From assembly GCA_022113835.1 (NCBI GenBank), contig JAILWY010000012.1, positions 4,092,001 to 4,156,000 of the forward strand: a stretch of 64,000 nt of DNA, in the 5' to 3' direction. The notes under the pieces are model-generated. The model saw only the letters and a list, made by a program, of their open reading frames with translations. It did not search any database and had not been told where the DNA came from. Positions 37,465 through 50,740 of this stretch are shown in pieces. The position numbers and the translations under genes were made by a program. Numbering within the stretch: the stretch's first letter is position 1; every line of letters begins with the position of its first letter. The stretch comes from Atopsyche davidsoni. Taxonomy: Eukaryota > Arthropoda > Insecta > Trichoptera > Hydrobiosidae.

Positions 37465-37760
37465 AGGTAGGGCAGGAGGGTGCAATGATCACGCCTGGGT
37501 ATATTTTTTTGACGGCGTCGACCAGCAGCCCTTTTTAAATAAAGAGCCTGGCACAAGCGCAGCGTTATTCCTCTCGGGGCTGGTGTTCCTTCCTGCCATT
37601 CAGGGGTGGGGGTGGGGGTGGGTGTGGGGGTGGGGGCGGAGGCTCTCCGGGGCGGGGGCGCGGGCGCGTCAGTACCGGCGCAGCGTCCGACCCGCGCGGC
37701 CGCCCCGCCCGCCCGACGTCTCCCAACAGTTGGCCCCATTTTAGGACTAATGTACAGATC
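37465..37760. promoter_or_regulatory. CpG-island-like block with G-quadruplex tract
   Basis: The most GC-rich stretch in the window. At 37603-37640 the + strand has six G-runs of 3 to 5 separated by one to three bases (GGGGTGGGGGTGGGGGTGGG and onwards). It is followed by GGGGCGGGGGCGCGGGCGCG-type sequence and C-rich sequence (37690-37715). Frames on both strands here (up to 149 codons on the minus strand) are Pro/Thr- or Gly/Val-rich translations of the repeat and are not called as genes. It could be a CpG-type promoter core. Confidence 0.5.
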
Positions 37761-38460
37761 GTGCCGCTGTCTCTGTTGTTTTGATGTGGATTCCGGTTGA
37801 ATTTTTTCTCGATGATTGCACTTGACAGCTTTGCAAAAATTTTCAACCTGTTTTTTTATTTTTATTTTTGTTTGACTAATTATAATGATGTGCAAACACT
37901 GATTCGAGATACGCTATGTGGTGCATAATCGAAACGTATTTGCTTATCAATAAATGATTTTAAACATTTTTTTTTTATAAAATAACAACACACAAGTAAT
38001 ACGTTAATTATAAAATACACATTGTTTTACTTTGCTGATTACTTTCGGTAGTGAATTTTGTCTCTTCGACGCCTTTATTGTTTTTTTAGTTTTTTTTTTT
38101 TTTTACGAAAGTTCTTTGATGGTTCATGTTTCCCGAAATATTTTCTTCCAATTCACCGATCAATCAATCACAACATTGACGGCGCCAGATCTGTTCAAGT
38201 TGGTCGTTTTTGTCGTGAATTTTCGCAACAACTGCAGAGTCTATCGCGTAGTGTGGGTTTTCTTTTCTCGATACTTCCCCCCCGGGGCGATGTGCTTGTG
38301 AAATTCACCGGAAAATTTATTCACTCGCCTTGGTTTATTGCGTTAATATTTTGTGAAAATTCATGGGATTTGTGTTGTGAGGATTAATTCGAGTTACTTT
38401 CATGGTGGAGGGTGTTCTTGACGGGACGCCCGTTAAGGTTCAGCGATTTTTTTGAAAGTA
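37761..38460. other. Complex non-coding block downstream of the CpG-rich core
   Basis: Moderately GC sequence, especially 38130-38420, with two overlapping + frames of 89 and 109 codons that show no known motif. As it lies next to the GC-rich core it might include an untranslated first exon; nothing in the sequence confirms that. Confidence 0.35.
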
Positions 38461-41400
38461 ACGATCGTTGCTTCGTTACTTTTGTATGTAAAACAGACTT
38501 TAAAAGTGAACTATGGCGTTAAATTATTACAGAGGGTTATTTTAGTATCATTAAATGATTTTTATTGAAACTATAAAATATCTTAAATGATTCTTGTGAA
38601 ACAATATAAATATGTGTGCACTTTAAGCTCGATCCTTTTGGTTTTACTATAATATATTGTTGGATTGATCCCACTTAAAATATTTGATACATTGATTTTT
38701 TTAAAAATTATCTTAACCTCTAGAGAACAGATGTGTTCGCAAAATAAAAATGTAAGCTTTATTTAATTATATATAAAATATAATCTATCGATTAGATGAC
38801 TTATGTCAATAAATTTAAATAAAAATATATACTGTGCGTAATAATATTTAGAAGGTTTGTTCTCGCTAATAGAAAATATACTCATTTTCTTTGTTCAAAA
38901 TATACAACGACATACGAGGCTTCAAGTCAACTTCCTGTCACTAACCACAGCGTATTATTTGTATTTAATCGGATATAGTTCATGTCACAATTATAAGAAC
39001 CTGATGAATTTTAAATTAAGTTGGGACGTGTATTTGGCAAGGAAACGTGAAATAATATATTATTAATATACGACAAGGTTTGAATATAATACCAAATTGA
39101 AAGTTCTTAGCTATTTTGAAAACTTGAAATAATTTACGATTTCAAATTTATGCTCAGTTGGACGTCCAGTATTATTTCACAATATAGTAATGTACGTGTT
39201 TATCACAAAATGAACAGATTTGATCAATATAAGCAGATTATTTCAAGTAATACCTTAAATTATCAACATAATACTAGTGAGATTAAACGATAACATTAAA
39301 CATAACTTGAAATTAGGGTAGGGAAATTCATTGATATAGATATTCAAATGTTTGGTAATGCTTGATTACTTTACTGAGCGTATAAGCTATGTAAATTTAT
39401 CTAAAGCAGTATTTATTTTACTTTGTAATTATATTCTAATATTAACCAGCTAAAACAGGTTTAAAAAAATACGTCAATATTTATTCCATTTTTTATTTTT
39501 ATCTTTTTAAATGTGTTTTTTTTTGAAAAATTTACCAAAATGTAAAATATTATTTATAAATGAAACAGTATATACGCGAAATATATTCCTGCAAAATAAA
39601 TGCGTAGTAGATATTCTATATATGTGATAAGTTGCTACATTTAATAAATTTAATATCTTTTTTGAAATTATGTTTCTAGAGTGCATTGTGTTATATTTAT
39701 ATATTTGAAAAATAATAATAATAAATATAAGAAAAAGATGGTTTTTAAGTTTTGACATTCACTGTAGAATATTTAATTTTTATGTAAGAGTTCTACCAAT
39801 GGATTCAGATTTCGATAACGTAATTTTTCCGCAATGTTCTAGGAAATAGCTTCGTTGCTATTTCCACTCACAAAACATAATTTATTCTGTATTTCCCATA
39901 ACCCATATTTCGTTTATCTTAAAAGAGTTTCGACGCAAACATCTTTTACTCAATTTCGAGTACGAATTGCTCACTCGAACCTCCGAATCGCATCTATAAA
40001 ATGAGCCATCCGGAAAGTATTGAATCGAGTTTAGCGGATTCGTCGTTCGCTCGGTGCAATCACTTACGACATTAAGTTAAATGTTGCCCTTACTCTTAGG
40101 CGACGTTTCTGCTTGCAAGCACAGAGATCCATCCTCAGGTAAATCTACCTGGATGTCTTGCCTTTGCTTCTTTATGGGTCATCTAACCTATTCTTCTATA
40201 TTACTGACGTTGAAAACTTCTGCATCAATCTCACTTATACTACAAATCTACATTCTTCAGAATTTATATTGAAAGTAATAAAAAAAATTATAATAATGAA
40301 TTAGTTTTTTCCTAGATAATTATCAAAAGTTTGATGATGAAAAATGTATTTTTTTCGTGTAATTAGTCCGTTTCAACTAATTGATCAAAATTAGAATGAA
40401 TAGTATAAAAAATTCCGTCACTTAAATCACAAATTAGAATAAGAAACTCCGCAGACTTAATCAAAACTATTCCATGAAATCAGTTAATTATTCTCTTATA
40501 TTGTCAGAACTTAAGCGGAGAATTTTCTTAATTAAATTTAAAAAAACAGCATATTCTGTTGAAAATTGAAAGCTGAAACGAAAGATTGATCTTTAAACCA
40601 ATATATATACTATCTATTACCAAGACGCTTAAAGTTTAAATTTCAGGCTTTATGGCGTGAGCCACAAAATCTGATCTGTAAAAAACATCAACAGATAACT
40701 TAAAGTTTTGGATCCCTAAAAAAATGTTTCAACATGCTTTCCACGAACTGGAGCAACAGACCTTTTCGTGTTCTTGGTGGGGGTTGTTTTTTTTAAAACA
40801 AAGAAATATTTTTTAGCACCGTATACTTTTTTTTAGTCATGGTCAGCAATAAAGCTGCAACGGGTCGAAACACGACGGAACATATTAATCGATCGAATAT
40901 CGCAGATGGTCTGTGCGCGCTGGATTCTTTAGAGCAAAATAAATCACTCGGTATCTGTTTGACTGGATCGACCTCCAGGGTACAGTTAAGCACTTGCTCT
41001 CGTACCAACATTGGGTAAGGCAGACCCTGCTAAGTCTCACTTTGTCACATGCGTAAACGTCATACGTGCCAGGCAATGCCAAAGCGCTTTATGACTGAGC
41101 CATTGTTTGCATTATCTTATAGGATCACATTAGGTCGGGAACATTACGGCGCATTCGTATATTACTTCCATCTTGGGATTATCTTGAGGCTTTAAATTGT
41201 TTCCTTAAAGTTTTCGGGTCGCTATGATGTCATATCTTGCCTTGTTCTTTGATTATTTATTTTGTTGAACTTTAAAGTTTAAATATTTAATAACTTTTTC
41301 CGTGAATAAATAATCAATCCAAGCTCTTTGGAAGTAATCCAAGTACAGTGACACGCTTTATATACGACGTGGCATTTTTGTATTCAAATTTGTGCACTTT

Positions 41401-42955
41401 CTTTTAATGTAATGTGTGAAAATGTTTAAATACTCTTTTAATAGACAATTCATTAAATTTGGCTTTACATTTCGTGCTAACATTTTTTGATTTAGCATAC
41501 ATATCGAAAATGTTCCAACGTTTGTAAAAAGGTTGGAATCATCCCTTCTGCTTGTATACTGAGATTTTCTTATTTCGACCCCTCAGACTTGCACGTATAT
41601 AAACAAAGAGTGATGTAGTATTATCCAGAGGGAGAAAGAAATACATTTCTTCCTCGATTTCAACTTATATCAGCTGTCTATCTTTCGAACAATAAAATAA
41701 GTAAACTTTCTGTCGGTGTTATCTAACTCTGTGTATTTTTCATGCGGAGCGGTTCACGCTTTTTATTTCACTCTCTTCGTCAAAGAGAGGAATAAACTGA
41801 TCCCTTGTTGTGTTACACTTGTTTAACTTGTCAAAATCGCTCACGTAAAGAACATATATCTTAGCACCGAAATGTACAAACAAATACTCCACTGCGAGAT
41901 AGCGATAAAGCACACACAGTTCTGTAACATAAATATGAACTTGATACTTGCGGACACACGGGTCGCATATGAACAACCAAAAAAACTAATATATGCCCGT
42001 AAGTTGTGGGGGACGTTGTTAATGGAATTACTGTCTTGTTGTAAGACGCGATCATGTTTTGATTGCTTGTTTCATGTACCGTTGGCATTAAATTTTTGGT
42101 TTATGCGATGTCTATCTCATCTCTCCGAGTTGTAGTGTTGTCTCTCTGTAAGTGCAGTTAACAAACAAATCTCAAAGTGGTACGCTCTACTACGAATAAA
42201 ATTAATGTAAAATATCTCCAAGAAGCATCACAGCTGAATGCAGCTTATTACTTAAGAAAATAAGTCTTTCGGTTTGAAAAACCATCCGCCACATGGGTGG
42301 ATTTTTTTTATTGCTCCATAATTATCGTGGCTCGGCATGTGAATAAATTGGCCCATGATATTTTTTACTAAAACTTTATACAAGCACCAAATACTCGAAA
42401 TATTTATATCTTTATACTATTTGTTTGATGTTTTTTTTTTATATACAACTTCTCCATCAACAAATCCTTTGAGATTTCATACAACCTTCAGACTAGTATT
42501 TTTTTTATTTACATAAAAATTATCTTCATTGGACTATAAATATCTGTACCATATTTGTTAAAATATTTTGTCTGTAATCTAAGCTTCTGAAAACGAGGTC
42601 GCTTTTTCATGTATACGATTTAAATAATACTCTTTAACATAAAGTAAAAACTTGTTTGTTTTGTTGGTTACTTTATTTGTTATATTTTTTACAAACATTG
42701 ATTGATTTTTACTTCAAATACTAATGATAAAAAAGCTCATATATTATAGCAAAAAAAAAATTATTAATCCGATAGAAAGAGTCAAAACATGAATTTAAAA
42801 TCCCTCGAATGATTTTGACAATGCCACCAAATTTATATCTATCTTGGTCGCGAATAAAATAAATATAATGAATACAGTATGCTAATGAAATTCTGAGATT
42901 ATGCAATCACAAATGCAAATGTGGGGAATGATAATAATTGGTCTGTATTCCTGCT
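38461..42955. other. AT-rich expanse with blocks at 39960-40170 and 40690-41180
   Basis: No gene is recognised. The 40830-41110 block is CpG-containing and complex, with no repeat partner seen in the window. Elsewhere the sequence is AT-rich with short random frames. Confidence 0.5.
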
Positions 42956-44480
42956 CGCAATAATGTTCATTAATATAATAACAAAAAGTTCATAATTGCA
43001 AGTGGGCGCCTACCTAAGAGCTTTCTCAATTAATGACATTAATTGCCTACCTCGGATAAACCACAAAAGAGTATTCGCCGCCATAAAATTTCAGCAAATC
43101 TCAATGTAAAATTGGGAAAGCGATATTTATCCTTTTGTTCTTCGGCCGGCGTTACTTCTTTTGTCCCAGGGTCCGCGCCCTTCTGTAGGGGTTGGTTATT
43201 TTTAATTCCTTTTTTCGTTCTTCCCCGTGAACTTATATCAGCTTCTGCCATTCCTCTCGGCGGATTTCTCGCACTTTGAGCGGATTACTGAAACTTGTCA
43301 TGTTTTATAAACCGCGGTTTTGAATCTCGAGCATGTTCGGCTTAAAAATTAAATTAATTCAACGCTCCCAATTCTTGGGCGTACTTTCGTATATTTTACA
43401 TGGAATGTGCGGTTAAATTATTCTTTCGTGATTTTTTAACACTTATGTATTTTTTACTGCTCTCGAAAGGCTTTAGTTTTATCACAGATATTGCAAGTAA
43501 GAGCAGGGCGTATTAAGTAAAATATATAAAAATATCACATTAATGACTAAGCTTGACTCTCCATTAGAGAAATATAAGATTTTATGATACATGAAACTTT
43601 AATCGGTTTTTCTTAGATATAGTCTTTATTAGGTGCTCAAACAGAACATAATTCTACAAACAAGAAGTGTAAAAAAAGTTTTAAATTGTGTATAATCACT
43701 TTGAATTTACTATTTCAAGACATAAAAATGAAAATAGTATAAAAACATACAACAAAGAGTTTAAAATTACTTTTAATCAAATATATTTTTCATGCATTAC
43801 CTCAAATTTGAAATTTGAAATTTGTCAATCAATTATGTTTTGACTTTTATGATAAGCATTATTTAATTCTACGAAATAAGCGATGTATACAAACATTATA
43901 AGTACATTCATTTTGACTTATAACTAAGAAAACAAAATTACCCACAGCAAATAATTGCAATTTTCGAAAATGATACAGAGACACTTATTATGTGATTTTA
44001 TGACTGTGTAAATCTCGTGGCTTTTTTATTTTGTTATTTACAATTCTGAATAATATTACACCAGTACATAGCACGTACATTATGCTTACATTTAAACAAA
44101 TAAATCAGCCCTAACACAGCGACAAACTTTTTATCTCCATCCGTCATAACAATATTTTTAAATTCATTTAGCGTACGAGAAAAACTCTCGGCTTAGATTT
44201 ATAATTTAATAAAAAATATATATTTCGTTCATAAACCATATAACACTGAGAGATAAAAAAAAACTTTTTGCACGATGATACTTACTTTAATTACTCTAGT
44301 TTATGGCCAACATTTTCCTGAAAAATTTACGGCAAGGGTGATTACATAATGTAAAATAAAACACTTCAAAAGATCCTAATCACAAGCAAATAAAACACAT
44401 GGTCGATTAAACGCTGTGGTGCCATTATGATTATCATATAGTAACGATTAATTTTAACCAAACGAGAACAGGAAAAACAT
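42956..44480. other. GC-richer block (42956-43400) then AT-rich sequence
   Basis: The 42956-43400 part contains mixed-composition sequence with 70-78 codon frames on both strands, neither recognisable. A small triplication of AAATTTG lies at about 43803-43824. The rest is AT-rich. Confidence 0.45.
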
Positions 44481-44830
44481 TTTAAAGAGTTGATGATATC
44501 TGGCCACCGCTCCCGCTGGTCTTGCGAGCAGATTATGCATAGCCGAACACGTCCGACCGACCGAGGCCCAAAGGGTGAAATTAGCATACAAAGATTGATG
44601 GCCAGCCGCAGGGGAGCACAACCAGTGGCCGTTCAAATTTTACGTAATGAATTTATTGCCCTTTGTATCGTTTGCAGATCGCGAACGGTTTTATTGCCTT
44701 ATTAAACGATTCGTTCGAGCTTACTCGGGGAGGTGTTCACGATTCGAGGATTTACAGATACTAGATGTGTCCGATTTCGACTGAATTTAATGTTCATGGG
44801 ATATTGGGCTGCGCCCAGCAGAAGGGGACA
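44481..44830. promoter_or_regulatory. GC-richer candidate regulatory block
   Basis: Complex CpG-containing sequence with ATTATGCAT (octamer/homeodomain-like, near 44531) and ACAAAGATTGATGG (TCF/homeodomain-like, near 44588). Overlapping frames on three reading registers argue for chance openness rather than coding. Function is inferred. Confidence 0.4.
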
Positions 44831-46149
44831 AATGTATATACACTTCCACTACTGCAGATATTTGTAATAATAAATTATTTTATTCATCACAGTTATTGTT
44901 ATTTACTTTGTTAAATTTAGTTCCATTGTGTGACAACTTTGAAAGATACTCTAATAAATTATTTATCACAGCGTAAATACAAATTTCATTTATATCTACG
45001 GTGATATTTTACTACCAAAAACGATATTGCGTTTACATTGATATAAGAATAGGGAAGAGAGCTTTAACATCGCCCAGCTTGCTTGAATACATGGGCTGTG
45101 TAGATTTTGTGATAGTTAAATTTTCATACTAAAATGACTTGCTGGGAAATACCAATTCCCGAAAGCTAGGGATATCAAATTTCGCTTATCGCAAAACAAA
45201 ATTCAAACGTTTTACAGCCAATGATATACTTGTGTGGGCTATACATTGTTATGTCAGTGAGTCGGCATGAATTTTTTCCCGTTGATTCAAATAAAAAATA
45301 CGGTCAAAATTTCAAAAATAAACCTAATACAATTGTACATTCAAAAGCTTTTATGATCTATGGAAGATTTTTAATAAATTAAACTCTTTTATTATTATTT
45401 ATATTAAGGCTTTTATTTTATTATTAGGTGTTTGCAAAATAACTCTATTATTAGTCAAAATTTCATTTGTCGATATCAATCTAGTTTTATAGTGTTTTTA
45501 TAAGCAATCTTCATTCAAGGTATAAATGTGTAATATTTTCCAAAACTTCATCTGTTAATATGCTTAATGATCACTATTAATCTTCCCTCGTGGAATACGC
45601 AAGGAACAAAAAAATATTTCCATGATATTGTGAACATAAATTTAACGTATTGTCGACGGGATCGAGTCGTACGTTACAACTTAAGTAATAACTGTCAACT
45701 TAACCTCACATTAGAAGTCGCAAAAAGTCTAGTTGAAATTCACGGAGCGCTCTGAAAACGAGAACCAGGCATCTTTCTCACTCAAAAAGCCAACTGTCTC
45801 GCTATTACTCAACCGACCCCCTTCAGGGCCCCGCAAAAACCGGGGCTGAACCTCCGGCTGGAGCACCTCTGAGACCGACCAGCCCCGGCAGCTCCTCTTC
45901 CCATGCCTGGTTGTACTTCCCATGACGGACGGGTGCTTGAGGAGCTCTTTGTACTTTGATTTCTCTCCAGCACGGATACGTGATAGCGGAAACTCGCGCT
46001 ATACAATACCGTACACAGCGTTTCTATGTGTATTCGAATTCAATGAAATCCGCATGAGCTTTGACTTATGACATAGTATATAAGTAGAATTATTTTTTAT
46101 TGTTTCAACTTTACGTGGATTATATCTGTAATATACTCGCTCATAAATT
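44831..46149. other. AT-rich sequence and a GC-rich block at 45790-46010
   Basis: The GC-rich block has two minus-strand frames (64-65 codons), one reading KSSSSTRPSWEVQPGMGRGA. It resembles no protein I know, but its composition differs from its neighbours and could be repeat-derived. Confidence 0.35.
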
Positions 46150-46260
46150 ATAATCATCTTCTTCTTCGGGTGCCTTTTTCCCAGAGAAGGTTGGCGACTA
46201 TCTCACTGAGCATTATTGCGGAGCCAGTATTCATAGTTTTCTTAGGGAGAATATTGATGT
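46150..46260 (-). mobile_element. LINE 3' coding tail fragment, minus strand
   Basis: On the minus strand one frame reads LSEIVANLLWEKGTRRR, the same C-terminal signature as 24890-24960, here without the internal stop. The nucleotide match to 24890-24950 includes AATGG/ATAG plus TCGCCAACCTTCTCT. It is the best-preserved of the three tails. Confidence 0.55.
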
Positions 46261-46689
46261 GATACTATATATTTAATTAATATTAATCCTATTTTTGGTA
46301 AGATGTTTATTTAACTTTGAGCCATAAATATACGAAATGAATCTATAAAACAGTAATGCTGTGATGTTTTAGCATTTTAGTGTTGTCCATTCTCATCGAT
46401 GATACGGGTGGCAATCTTTTAGAAGTTTCTTATACACGTGTCAGAATTTCACTCAACTTGAAGCTGTTTTCAGCGTATCTGTAATCTGTTTGTTCGTCAA
46501 CCCTGTAAGTGTTAGACCTTCCCAAGGTCTATGTATTTTCCTAAATGTTGCCAACAACTAGAAGCTTCTACAAACTATCGCAATGTTTAAAACACAATGT
46601 CGAAGGAACCAAACTGCCGTATGGAGTATGAACACGTTATTTGACCTGTTCAGGGAATCTGGAGTATTTTTTTTTGTTTCTACAGTTTA

Positions 46690-47430
46690 TACCATAGTTT
46701 CCCAAACTATTTTGTCCCGTCGACCCCATGTCGACGTCGACGTTTTACGTCGCCTTGCTAATATTGATTTTTTTACAAATTCATCAACTTCAAACATATT
46801 TTTGACATATTATATAGAACAACTCACTTTCATAGGGTTTACTGTACAGTGGGTGAGTTTATGGGCTTGTATAGCTCTCGATTTAAAACTTTCTCTCTTG
46901 GAAGGGTCTGTCTGTCCTCGGTCGCCAAAGTTCCTACGTTCCTAAGCCGTACAGGTGTCCTTATTTTCTCGGAATATTTGTCAAATCAATTTGTTTTATT
47001 TCGCCCATCGGCGCTCTGTACAACCAATTAACTCGCTGCCCATCCAAATTTATTAGCCCATGTAAATGATTTTTAAAAAAGGCAAAACGATCGTAATGGT
47101 TCGTCTTCTTATGTCATAAGCTCCAAAAAGGTACGTCGATATAGTTTTACAATGCCGAAAATCTCGTTTCTCGAGCATTTGGCACGAACTTCTACGCTTC
47201 AGGGCTTCGATTCGTCACAAAGTACATAGGTTCAGTATGTGTTCGTTGCATTATGACATTTACGAAATGTCTAAATTTTGGTGATGACCTGCTTAAATGG
47301 GATCCACTCTCGTAAACCCCATTTACAGTTGGACCCCCAATTTTATTTTTCGCTTTCATCGACCCCTTGCAGGGCGAAATCTTGACCTCTTTGAGAACCT
47401 CAGTCGCATATATCGCGAGTACGCTCAAGT
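46690..47430. other. Possible decayed hAT-type element ends
   Basis: AGTTTCCCAAACTATTTTGT followed by CCGTCGACCCC (about 46695-46728) resembles hAT terminal sequences of the TTCTCAAACT..GACCCC kind. CTTTGAGAACCTCAG (about 47388-47402) resembles the opposite end. No transposase coding, precise termini or target duplication could be placed. Confidence 0.25.
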
Positions 47431-47830
47431 ATATTCGATAAGCACAGATCAAGCTTACGGAAATATTTTGTATATAAAAGAAATCAATTTATATTGAAAG
47501 TAGCCTTTATGAATTTCAGGATACATAGTTGTGATTTGTGCCTTATGAATTTTGACCTGAAGCCTCGCTTCATTATGCTTCGGGGTGTGAGGGGCGCTGC
47601 AACAAACGCGGGGCAGTGTACACAGAGAAACTCATTAAGGCTTTGGGCGACTAGTCGGCATGATGCGAATAACGGTGGCTCCGTGTCTCTCGGCTCTCCA
47701 TTCAGAGCATGCGGAATCCGCGCAGGGAGGCTGCATGAGTAGCCACGGCCCGGACAATCGGCACTAATTCACGACCGGGACGTGTGCTCGCCTCCCCTTG
47801 TGTGAGGCATTTAGGAAGAAATAAGTTATT
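47431..47830. promoter_or_regulatory. GC-rich candidate regulatory block
   Basis: CpG-containing block, chiefly 47560-47800, with no repeat partner seen and no recognisable coding frame. The 82-codon + frame at 47494-47742 has no known motif. Confidence 0.35.
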
Positions 47831-50206
47831 TGCGTATCCGAGGTCTGAATAAATGCATATCAAACCGAACAAAAAATAATGCAGCCAGTTGGCTTGAGAA
47901 ACCCTTTTGTAATCTAGCAGCGAATTTCAGTGTGGAGTTTTACAAATTAAACCAGTCTGTCGTAGAGGATCTAACTAGCTCTGGGCACGTACGCGTCCCT
48001 CTTGTAGATAGACGAAGAAAATGGTGTTATTTAATATGGTGATATTTGTTTTTACGACGACACTAACCCAAAAATTTTACGTATGATGTCTATCCGCTGC
48101 ATGTTTGTTTACATAATAACCCTCTTTTTTATTCGTGGGCGTAGTACTTTCAACATATTATTTCTGAAAAAATTCTAGAAAAAACGTTCTTTCTGTAAAA
48201 TTGACTTTGATTGGTTGGCTGTCTTTTTAAACGTCTACCGGCTTATTTTGACTTTCTTTGTATTAAAATATCATGTTCATAATAAAAAAAAAACCAATTT
48301 CAGAATACACGTTCTGAACTCGTAAAAAATCACCCGGTTTATTAAAAAAAGTTAATTTAATACGTAACTTCAATCAAAGCGTTTAATAAGTATACAAGTA
48401 AGTCGATTGAGAAATCAAATTCCAGAGAAAGAATATTGAATACTTAATGAAACATTTAAACGTAAAAATACAGATTTTTGTGGTTTTAGTAGTAAAAAAG
48501 GCTCTAATTTAATAACTAATTTTATTTATATCTTTTTAAACATACGTTACTTGAAAGGTTCTTTAATTTTTACTTGCTGATATCATAACATAATGTCCAT
48601 GACACATCTGGTCCTATTATATGAAAATATTTACCAACCAGTACAATGTAACAATACTTGAGCTCGTTTGCATTTAATTATATTTTAATTAATTTCTATA
48701 CAACTTCACCGTCGGTTTGCTAATAGCATTCTTACATACAACAGCTATTATTCTCGACTTTTGTTTTGAAACAAGTATGTTTTATTTTTATATCAGTATA
48801 TTTCAGATATCCATGTACTTTAAGTCTATACTTATTTACTTAAACTTAATTAAAAATAGTCTTACACGCTTTAGTGCAAATTGACAAATACAAGAAGTCA
48901 AAATATCAGTTCTATTTTCGACTCACCATTTTACGTCAGCTAAATATAATACTACGCCCTTAAACATCAGAATACACCCTTTCAGAAAAATAATACACGA
49001 AATTCTCTCTCGGTTTTTTCACGCACAAATCCCAAAAAAAAATCTCGTACAAAAACGTTGGTGAATTTTAAAAATAATCCTACAAATAATAGAATGAATT
49101 TACAAACGTAAAAACACAATACGAGAATCTCGCGTGTCGTGCTTTAGCCTCTCATTATGTTCGTACAGTTTTATTTGTTTGAAGGCCTGGCCGCTGTTCA
49201 TGCGTACGAATTTTTGTTCATTCAAACATTTGTAACACTTTATTCATTATCCCGCTTCAATATTCTAGGTGGAAAACACAATTTTCAGCCGGTATTGTCT
49301 AACAAGCCATGTCAGCTTTCATATTTACAACAATTTCTACATTATAACGAGGTTTTCAGTTATTTGTTTTAGACTTTTTACGAATCTCTAAATAAAACAA
49401 GTTTTTTTTTTCCATTCGTTTTTACTAACATTCGCTGTGGTAAAAAAATTGTTAAATATTTCCAAGCAGGTTTTAACGAAACAAAATATTTTACGAGAAT
49501 ATACACTCTATAAGCCTTGTGTCGATTTCAGGTACTTTTGAAAACCAATATCAACGAAAACTGATAAGTTAAAAGTTTTATAATAAACTTAAATTTAATT
49601 GTATACTTTAAAATACAAACTTACGTTACGGCTTATTTTTGTTGATTTTTTTTTATAAGAGTGTTTAATTTATACTTATAACACAATAACACGAGAATTG
49701 GACATTATTTGTTTCATTTTGTTAAAGTGCTGAAATGATTGCACTTATTACTGGGGAAATGGATTAATTAAAAATTAACAAGCTGTACAAAAGACGATCC
49801 ATCATTTAAGCCCACCCAAAATTATCTCAGAATTTCAAGGAAATGACGACGGCTTTGTCTTTACCATAATTCAAACATTGAGTAAAATAAATTATAGTAT
49901 TAATGTATTTTTTTATAAAAAAATATAATTACATGTCCCAAATCTTATCTCAATTTGATTAACATGTTCCAGTTTAAGCTTTAATTTAAATTAAAATATA
50001 TTAAATGAAAGCTTTTTGTAAATTTTATTCAACTAACCGGAAATCCATTAAATCGAAATTGCATTTTTTCATTAATTTGTATGCCTTTGTTCTTACTGCG
50101 ACTCATAAAAAACTAAATTTGTTAACAAACCCCTTTTTCTAGAAAATTTCACTTCAAGTGTCGTTACGTAAACGTAAATAAATATTATCAAAACGTAATA
50201 TACAAT
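47831..50206. other. AT-rich expanse
   Basis: No gene or recognisable repeat. The frame at 49157-49372 is open but has no known motif. Confidence 0.55.
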
Positions 50207-50427
50207 CTTGTTGAGGGACAAGGCATTTGATTGGTGAAAGTCCATTATTATAATGATAAAAGTACCTTTGTATTTTGTCTTCACTTTGAGTTTTTTTTTT
50301 TTTTCATTACTAAACTCGATTTAGTTATGCATCTGATGATGACCTAATCTATTTGGTCGAAACTAGTAATGCAAAAAATTTAATAAACTCAAAGTGAAGA
50401 CAAAATACAAAGGTACTTTTATCGTTA
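50207..50427 (+). repeat. Inverted-arm repeat with hammerhead-like core, most complete copy
   Basis: The head CTTGTTGAGGGACAAGGCAT is followed by a left arm (50251-50290, TAATGATAAAAGTACCTTTG onward) that is the reverse complement of the right arm (50388-50427). Between the arms are a T-run, the hammerhead-like motif (50329-50372) and TTTAATAAAC. A transcript would fold as a long stem presenting the motif in its loop. A 63-codon frame over the left arm is not coding. The family is inferred to be Penelope- or retrozyme-like from the core motif; no reverse transcriptase is attached. Confidence 0.88.
50329..50372 (+). ncRNA. Hammerhead-like motif, copy 4
   Basis: GCAT, intact CTGATGA (50333-50339), one extra T, GACC/GGTC stem II (50341-50358), GAAA, C-TA-G, triplet GTA (50366-50368), and ATGC closing on the first GCAT. 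It differs from the best copy mainly in GTA for GTC and a longer loop. The H position (A) is allowed in hammerheads. Confidence 0.5.
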
Positions 50428-50740
50428 TAGTAATATACAATATTAACAATAAAATATCGCAAATATGTTTTTATGATGAGCAACACTGACAGGTTTTAAT
50501 CAAAAAGTAAAGTAATAATAACATTACATCAATAATTGGACGCCTCTTCGCGTAATATAAAAATACAATATATCAATTTTATATCTCAATTTCTTTGCAC
50601 CTAGCCTCTACGCTTTCGAAGCTAAAATAACAAACACCTTTATAAATTCGTAATTTGACGAAAGCTCTACATTAGCACACAATGGCCTATAATCATTTCA
50701 CTTAATGGACCTTTTCTTCTATTTTTTTTTTTTTTTTTTT
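50428..50740. other. AT-rich spacer with poly(T) tract
   Basis: A T-run at about 50721-50740 ends this otherwise featureless spacer. Confidence 0.6.

Noticed and set aside
37446..37895. 149-codon minus-strand open frame, the longest in the window
   Set aside because: Its middle is a Pro/Thr translation of the G-run repeat and the opposite strand is also open; there is no domain or splice support.
46583..46945. 120-codon + strand open frame
   Set aside because: No transposase or other motif could be read in it, although the surrounding sequence hints at hAT-like ends.
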